Shown in pieces: positions 54,849-62,500 of a DNA stretch of 64,000 nucleotides. The DNA lies in assembly GCA_018066245.1 (NCBI GenBank), contig JAGHRT010000010.1, positions 1 through 64,000 on the forward strand, written 5' to 3'. The notes below the pieces were generated by a model. It was not told where the DNA came from. It made no database searches and worked only from the letters and a program-made list of their open reading frames with translations. Position 1 is the first letter of the stretch, and the number at the start of each line of letters is the position of its first letter. Source of the DNA: Candidatus Equimonas faecalis (GTDB lineage: Bacteria > Bacteroidota > Bacteroidia > Bacteroidales > Bacteroidaceae). Made by a program: the position numbers and the translations under genes.

Positions 54849-55931
54849 TCATTTCCCAAACTTGAACTGCTGTTTCAGGTTGAGGAAGTCGAAGCGGAAG
54901 GTCAGGCCCAGCTTGACTATGCTTTCATTGCCCTGCCACACACCGGCGGGATTGCCATTCGTACCCCACACTCGGGCATAGCTCGCATGGAAGCGCACGT
55001 CGCGGCGGCCTTTCAACGGATAGAACTCGGCTCCGGCTTGAAGATGGTGGAGCCTTGTCCCCGGGCGCACCAGGAAATCGCTGCCATCCCCGCTGTTGTG
55101 GTCCCATACATATTTCACAAAGAGATTGAGAGGCTGGACGGGCTGCACATGAAGTTCGCCGCTAAGGGTGAAGTCGCCGAAGAAAGAGGCTCCCCAGCCG
55201 CCGGCGTAACGGTTTGTCCAATCCACGACGAACTGGCCGCAACCGAAATCAAAACGGTTGCCCAGCGCGAGAAAATGAATCCAATGCCCGGGCGTGGCTT
55301 CAAAGAGCTGCGTGGACCACAGGCTGTTGTAGCAGCCATGGTGCCCCACCCACTGGAGGCCGAAGCCGTACATGTCCGCAGCGTTCCCGCGGAAAGGGCT
55401 CTGGGTGGCCTGAACGACAAAGCGGTCGGCGGGCGAAAGGTTATAGGCTGCGCTGACACCTATCTGATAGCAGGAAATGTTGCTCAGATACTCGGAATAG
55501 TGATACACGTCAATAGGCGCCTTGTCGTAGGCAAAGCCGCCAATGGCCAGACACTCCTTACCGGCCGAAAATTCCCAGCGCTCGTTGGGCTTGTAAGTGA
55601 GGTACAGCCAGTCGGTAGCGTTGAAGAATCCGTCGCTCAGCGTCTGCTTGGAAAGGCGTTGCCTGTAAGCGTAGCTCCAATGGCTGCCTATATGGCCTCC
55701 CAGCACCACATTGATAAAATCGCCGAAGAAGCCGCTTTTTTCGGCCTGTTTCCGGCTGCCTGCCCAGTCGCGCTGCCAACTGAAGCGCGTTTCAAGTTTG
55801 GCCGTGGTCAGAAGGCCGTGTTCAGGACGGCTTTCGGAATCAGTTTCCACAAGGGTGGTGTCGGCATCCAGAGCCGAAGCGCTGCCCGGCATAAGGACAA
55901 GGAGCAGCAAGAGGGTAAGGAGTTTTTCCAT
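54849..55931 (-). CDS. Outer-membrane beta-barrel protein (porin-like)
   Basis: A 360-residue protein: signal peptide (MEKLLTLLLLLVLMPGSASA), then alternating amphipathic strands rich in aromatic residues (HWSYAYRQRLSK, DWLYLTYKPNERWEFSAGKE, LNLFVKYVWDHN) and a C-terminal strand LGLTFRFDFLNLKQQFKFGK. It looks like a phosphate-selective-porin-type barrel. The open frame extends to 56135, but the signal peptide fixes the start at 55931. The stop lies in an AT-rich CATTTGC repeat. Confidence 0.75.
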   Translation of the reverse strand: MEKLLTLLLLLVLMPGSASALDADTTLVETDSESRPEHGLLTTAKLETRFSWQRDWAGSRKQAEKSGFFGDFINVVLGGHIGSHWSYAYRQRLSKQTLSDGFFNATDWLYLTYKPNERWEFSAGKECLAIGGFAYDKAPIDVYHYSEYLSNISCYQIGVSAAYNLSPADRFVVQATQSPFRGNAADMYGFGLQWVGHHGCYNSLWSTQLFEATPGHWIHFLALGNRFDFGCGQFVVDWTNRYAGGWGASFFGDFTLSGELHVQPVQPLNLFVKYVWDHNSGDGSDFLVRPGTRLHHLQAGAEFYPLKGRRDVRFHASYARVWGTNGNPAGVWQGNESIVKLGLTFRFDFLNLKQQFKFGK

Positions 55932-55947
55932 GATGTCAAGAGGAGCT

Positions 55948-55956
55948 GCAAAGTTA
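55948..55956 (-). promoter_or_regulatory. Putative -7 element of the porin-like gene
   Basis: On the minus strand TAACTTTGC preceded by GCTTATTCG, the same words as at the cysNC and ssrA promoters. No TTTG at -33. It lies 17 nt upstream of the ATG and supports the chosen start. Confidence 0.5.
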
Positions 55957-56037
55957 CGAATAAGCACGCGAAAAGCCTGCATCAGCCAAGCCAAAAGTGA
56001 ATAATACGCGACAAATCGCGAATTGCCGGCAATGATT

Positions 56038-56070
56038 TTTGGCGAATTGGGAAAATATGCGTAAATTTGC
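56038..56070 (+). promoter_or_regulatory. Promoter of the STAS gene
   Basis: TTTG (56038-56041), 20 nt, TAAATTTGC (56062-56070): a perfect Bacteroidetes promoter about 84 nt before the STAS start codon. Confidence 0.75.
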
Positions 56071-56153
56071 CGCGTCCTGACGAATCCTCCCACGAGGTTT
56101 AGCAGAGAGTACGTCGCACATACATTATCACACACTTAAAAACTTCACACCCC

Positions 56154-56456
56154 ATGACCCTAAAAATTACCAAAGGCCACGATGCCATTGTCGCTCACAT
56201 GAGCGGAAGTCTCGACACCCTCGCAGCCGAGCAGATTGAACCCCAAGTGGAAGAACTTGAAGCCCTGACCGCCCAGCCCATCACAATCGACTGCACCGAC
56301 CTGGCCTACATTGCCAGCTCCGGCCTGAGGCTCTTCATCCGCCTGCGCAAGGCCGCTTTCACCCACGGACAGAAAATCACCCTGAAAGGCGTCAATGCCA
56401 ACGTAATGGAAGTGCTGCGCATCACGAACTTCGACAAGATGTTCGTCATCGAATAG
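56154..56456 (+). CDS. STAS-domain anti-sigma factor antagonist
   Basis: A 100-residue single STAS domain: VAHMSGSLDTLAAEQIEPQV, TIDCTDLAYIASSGLRLFIRL with the phosphorylatable serine in IASSG, and ALRITNFDKMF-like ending. In partner-switching systems it binds an RsbW-like kinase and is switched by a PP2C phosphatase; neither is in view and may lie past the right edge. It directly precedes the NRPS gene (133 nt) on the same strand, with a terminator in between. Confidence 0.92.
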   Translation: MTLKITKGHDAIVAHMSGSLDTLAAEQIEPQVEELEALTAQPITIDCTDLAYIASSGLRLFIRLRKAAFTHGQKITLKGVNANVMEVLRITNFDKMFVIE

Positions 56457-56462
56457 CCCTCT

Positions 56463-56505
56463 CCCCCTGCCCCGTTTCACCGGAACGGACAGGGGAGTTT
56501 TTTTT
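56463..56505 (+). terminator. Intrinsic terminator between STAS and NRPS genes
   Basis: CCCCTG...CCGTT pairs with AACGG...CAGGGG (56465-56495), then AG and eight T. It would end most STAS transcripts or act as an attenuator before the NRPS. Confidence 0.8.
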
Positions 56506-56589
56506 CACCGCCGGGCGTTTTCAGGCAGCCGGGGCACAGTCTCCTGCTTGAAAACCCGTTATACATACCCCCATCCTCCCACACGAGCT

Positions 56590-59500
56590 ATGGAAAACAA
56601 AGCCCCCCTTACCCAAACCCAGCTGGGCATCTACTTCGAGAGCATCATGCACGAAGGCGAGGCCTACTACAACACGCCCAAGCTGTTCCGCCTCGCACCC
56701 TCCCTCTCATTGGAGCGGTTGGCCCGCGCCCTGGAAACAGCCGTGGCGGCCCACCCCGCACTGGGCGCACGCATCCGGCAGGAAGCCGACGGCACGCCAA
56801 TGATGGTGCAGGCAGAAACTTTCGCCCCCGGCTGGCTGACGGTGGAAGACCTCAGCGAGGACGAACTGGTTCAGCTGAAGTCCCGGCTCATGCAGCCGTT
56901 CCATTTGGCTACAGACCGCCTGTTCCGCATCCGTCTGCTGAGAACGGAAAGGGGAGCCTACATGTTCATGGATTTCCACCACGTCATTTATGACGGAACG
57001 TCCATGCGTATTTTCCTGTCCGACGTAGATCGCGCCTATCGCGGCGAGACAGTGGTTCCCGAAAGCTTTACGGCCTACGATGTCGCCCGCGAGGAAGTTG
57101 CTCTGCGCCAGACGGAGGCTTACACCCAGGCCAAGGATTGGTACCTCGGGGAGTTCGGCGACTGTCCTGAACCCATTTTAGGCGAGGCCATAGGACAGGA
57201 AGACGACGGGGAGCCTCTCTACGGCGAGGTCGATACCGTCATCAGCACCACGAGGGAGGAAGTGAGCCGCTTCTGCCGCGCCATAGGCATTACCCCGCAC
57301 GTGCTCACCACGGCGGCCTTCGGACGACTGCTTGGCGTAGTGCAGGGCAAGACCGACGTAGCCTTTGCCACCATCTATATGGGGCGCAAGGACGAGCGCG
57401 TAGCCCGCACGATGGACATGATGGTGAAGACTTTGCCCGTGCGTTGCCGCATGGATGACAAGGCGCTGACCGTGCGCCAGTACCTCGCCACCCAGCACGC
57501 GCAGATGCAGGGTTGCCGCCAGCACACCTTATACTCCTTCGCCGAACTCTCAGCCCAGACGGGACTGACCGCCGACGTGCTCTTTGCATGGCAAGCCGAA
57601 ATACTGTCCCTGCCCACCATAGGCGGCACCAGCCTGGAGCGCCTGCCCCTCAGTTTCAATGCCACGGGCGCGTCCCTCAGCCTTCAGTTGAGCGCACAGC
57701 CCGACGGCATGCACCTCAACACTCAATACCGCATCGGGCGCTTCACGGAAGACTTCATACGCCGCCTTGCCGATTCCTACGATGCCGTGCTGCACGCATT
57801 CATCAGCCAGCCCGACACCCTGCTCAGGGCCACCTCCATCGTGTCGCCCCGCCAGGCCGAGGAACTGGAAGGCTTGCGCCAGACCTGCCTCGAAAAGAGC
57901 GCACGCCGCTTCGACTATTTCCATCAGGCCTTGGAGTATTGGGCCGAAACCACGCCTGAGGCTACGGCAGTCGTGGCCTGCGACGCCACGCTCAGCTATG
58001 CCGAGTTGAACCGTCAGGCCGACGCCATAGCCCATGCCCTGCGGGAACGTGGCGTGAGAGGGGGCGACCGCGTGTGCCTCCTGCTCCCGCGCCGTTCCTT
58101 CTACCTCGCCGCCATGTTCGGCGTGATGAAGGCCGGAGCCGCCTACATTCCCTGCGACCCCGAGTACCCCGCCGAGCGCATACGCCTGATTACGGAGGAC
58201 AGCCACGCCCGATTCATCATCACCACGCCCTCCTCCTCTTCACCCGAGGGGGAGAGCCTTAGCGCGGGCCTGCAATCGCCCTTGGTTCTCATCCCCGGAG
58301 AGCAATCTGAAAGGGGCCACGAAGAGGCCGCAAACGGAAAGGATGCCTTACCTCCCTTCGGGGAAGATGGAGGGGAGGCCTTAGCCTACCTCATCTACAC
58401 CAGCGGATCCACGGGCCGTCCCAAGGGCGTGATGCTCCGCCACAGAGGGATTTGCAACTACCTCACGCCGCATCCCGAAAACCGCCACATCTACGCCATG
58501 GACGCGCTGTGCCGCACGATGCTGGGCATCACCACCGTATCTTTCGACCTCTCGCTGAAAGAAATCGGCGCAGCCCTTTTCTGCGGCAAGACCCTGGTGT
58601 TTGCCAACGAAGACGAGACTGTCGACCCCTTGGCTCTCGCCGCCCTGATGCAGCGCACGGGTGTAGATGGCTTCAGCGGCACACCCTCGCGCCTGAAGAT
58701 GTTCCTCGAATCTCCCGAGTTCCAGGAAGCCCTCAAGCATTGCCGCTACATTGTGCTGGGCGGCGAGAAATACCCCCCTACCCTCCTTCCCCAACTCCAG
58801 CAGCTGTTGCCCCAAGCCCGCCTTTTCAACACCTACGGCCCCACCGAAATAACCGTAAGCAGCAACGCCTGTGAACTCACCCGGGCCAAGGACATCACCA
58901 TTGGCCGCCCGCTTCTCGGCGTGAAGGAGTATGTGGTGGACAACGACCTGAACGAACTCCCCGTGGGCGTTACGGGCGAACTGCTCATTGGCGGCGAAGG
59001 CGTAGGCGCCGGCTACAACGGCCTGCCCGACAAGACCGCCGAAGCCTTCATCACCTACCATGGCGAGCGGTGCTACAAGTCGGGCGACTATGCCTACTGG
59101 ACGCCCGAGGGCCATGTAGTTATACTCGGACGCAAAGACCACCAAATCAAGCTCAACGGCCTGCGCATTGAACTCGGCGAAGTGGAAACGGCGCTCAACC
59201 GCCAACCGCAGGTAAAGACGGGCGTGGTAATGATAAAGAGCGTAAAGGGACGCGACCTGCTGGTGGCCTACTATGTACCCTCCTCCCCCGTGGAGCCTGA
59301 CCGGCTCAAGGAGCAGATGAGCCGGAGCCTGACGCACTACATGGTGCCCTCCGTATTCATTCCCTTGGAGCGGATGCCTATTTCGCCCAATGGCAAGACC
59401 GACCTCAAGGCCCTGCCTGAGCCCGCCCTCTTCGGCCAAGCCGGCCAAGCCGCCGCGAAGAAGGCCGAACAGCCTGCCTCCCCCGACGAGGAAGCCTTGA

Positions 59501-62500
59501 AGAAGGTGGCAGCCAAGGTCATCGGCACCGGCGACTTCGGCGTAACGGACAACCTCATCTCCGCAGGCCTCACCTCACTCCTAAGCATACGCCTCAGCAT
59601 CCTCGTGAAAGAGGATATGGGTCAAACTCTGGCCGTGAAGGACATTATGCGAAACCCCACCGTCAGGGAACTGGCCAAACGCCTCGTAAGGAGCGACGAA
59701 ACTGTCGGCGGACTAAGCGAAACCACCGGCGGACTAAGTGAAACTGTCGGCGGACTAGGAAACGCCACTGTTACCGCCCCTGCAACCGTGCCTGCGGGCG
59801 TGAAACTCCTCTACCCCCTGAGCGAAAACCAGCGCGGCGTTTACATCGACTGGGAGCTGCACCGCGATGCCCTGCAATACAACATGCCCAGCCTCACCCT
59901 GCTGGAAGGCATCGATGCCGAGCGGCTGCAAAAGGCCATCCGTGCCGCCGTCAATGCCCACCCCTACATGAAAACCCGCCTCGTGCAGTTGGGCGACGAC
60001 GTCATGCAAGAGCCGCACCCCGACGAGGAGGTCCGCGTCAGCATAGTCGATTTGGCGGACACCCCCGTGGGCGAGAAGCTAGCCGCCGACCTCCACGCCT
60101 CCTTCTGGCAGGAACTCGTGCGCCCCTTCGACCTCTTCCACGACTGCCTCTACAGGTTCAGCATCTATCTGGCAGGCCGGAAGACCATTCTCTTCGCCGA
60201 CCGCCACCACATCATCAGCGACGGACTGTCCAACGGCATACTGGAGCGCGACATCTGGCAGGCCTACGACGGCGAACAAATCCAGCCCGAAGCCTACACC
60301 GCCCTCGACAACGCCGCAGCCGAAAAGGCCCTCGCCGCCACATCCCAGTATGCCGAGGCCGAAGCCTATTTCGACGGCCTCCTTTCCGGCGTCGAGACCA
60401 CAGTCTATCCCCACGCCCTCGCGCAGCCCGACACCACAGGCAAGCGCACCCTTACGCTGGACCTCCCCGCCACGGCCATCAGTCCTTTCTGCCGCGCCGA
60501 AGGCATCACGCCCAGCAACTTCTTCCTCACGGCCTTCTGCCTTGTGCTCCACCGAGCCACCCACGAGGAGAGCATATTCCTCACGACCGTCGATAACGGG
60601 CGCGACGACCTCCGACTGAACCGCAGCATAGGCATGTTCGTCAAGACGCTGCCCGTGGTGTTCAGCAGGCCCGAAGGCACCAAGCCCTCCGTAAGGGAAG
60701 CCCTCCACGCCATGCAGGAGCAGCTGTTCAACACCCAGGCCAACAACTTCTACCCCTTCACGCGCATGGTGGAGCGCCACGGCGTGCGGCCCGAAATAAT
60801 GTATGTGTTCCAAGGCGGACTGGAAAGCACCCCCCGAGGCACGAAATTGCCCCTCAGCCTCGACACGGCCAAGATGCCCCTCGAACTGATGGTGTTCACG
60901 CCCACTGCCGACACCTTCCGCCTGCACCTGAACTACGACTCCGCACTCTACGACGAAACCGCCATGCAGCAACTCCTCAGCATCATGGCCACCGCCGCGC
61001 AGAACCTCACACGGTGTGAGAGCCTGGCCGCCGTATCGCTCGTATCGCCGGAGGAGCACGCCCGCATAGCCTCCTTCCACGAAGGTCCCAAGGCCGAAGT
61101 GCCCATACGCCTCTACCACAAGCTGCTGGAAGCCAGCGTGGAGGCCCACCCCGACAGCCTCGCCCTCGTCGCCACCGACGGGACGTTCACCTACGACCAG
61201 ATGAACCGCCAGATGAACCGCATAGCCCATGCCCTCATCCAGCGCGGCGTGCAGCGTGGCGACCGTGTGGCCCTGCTCCTGCCACGTACCAGCCGGCTCA
61301 TTCTCTCACAGTACGGTGTGCTGAAAGCAGGCGGTGCCTACATCCCCTGCGACCCCAACTATCCCACGGAGCGCATCAACCTCATCCTCGGCGACTCGGC
61401 CTCCACTTTCATTATCACCACGGCCGACCGCTGTGCCGAGTTTGGCAGCAAAGCGTTGGACGTGGAGGAACTCCTCCTCTGCACCGATGAAGGGAACCCC
61501 TGCGTGGAAGTACGGCCCGACGACCTCGCCTACCTCATCTATACCTCCGGCTCCACAGGCCGTCCGAAGGGTGTGCAGCTCATGCACAAAGGCGTGTGCA
61601 ACTACCACTGTCCCGAAAATCTCATCCAAAGCGCCCTCGCCGCAGAGTGCAAGGCAGCCCTCGCCATCACCACCATCTCCTTCGACATGTCGGTATGGGA
61701 GACCGGCTCTCCCCTCATGCTGGGCAAGACGCTCGTACTGGCCGGCGACGACCAGTGCAACGACCCCGTGGCCCTGGCCTCCCTCATCTCTGCCTACGAC
61801 ATAGGCTGCATCACGGCCACCACCTCGCGCTTCATGCAACTCCTGGAGTGCGAAGAGTTTGAGCAGGCCTTCCGCCGCCACATCCGCATGGCCTATCAAG
61901 GCGGCGAGGCCCTGAGCAGCGCCCTCCTCACCAAGCTGCAAGCCTACGGCGTGCGCATATTCAACGGCTACGGACCCACCGAAACCATCGCCAACAGCCA
62001 CGCCGCCGAACTCACCCGGGCCACGTTCCCCCATATCGGCCGCCCGTGCTGCAACTACACCAACTACATCGTGGACACCGACGGCAACGAATTGCCCATC
62101 GGCATGACGGGCGAACTCCTCATTGGCGGCGACTCCGTGGCGCGTGGCTACAACAACCTGCCCGAGCAGACCGCCGAGCGCTTCGTGGCCGACCCCGCCA
62201 CGGGCGAGCGCATCTACCACTCCGGCGACTATGCCCGCTGGCTGCCCGACGGCAACGTGGCCGTGCTGGGACGCAAGGACAATCAGGTGAAACTGCGCGG
62301 CCTGCGCATAGAACTGGGTGAAGTGGAAGCCGCCATCACGCGCGTCAGCGGTATCAAGAGTGCCACGGCCCTTATTCGCAAAATTCAGGGCCGCGACCAT
62401 CTGTGCGCCTGGTTCACCGCCAACCGTACCGTGGATATTGAGGCCCTGAAACTGGAACTGAAGCAGACGCTGACGGCCTATATGATTCCCACGGCCTACC

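Noticed and set aside
55932-56135. Upstream extension of the porin-like gene
   Set aside because: It precedes a clear signal peptide and overlaps promoter elements for both directions.
58381-62400. Long minus-strand open frames under the NRPS
   Set aside because: They lie opposite conserved A and C domains and are low-complexity Gly/Val/His-rich shadows.
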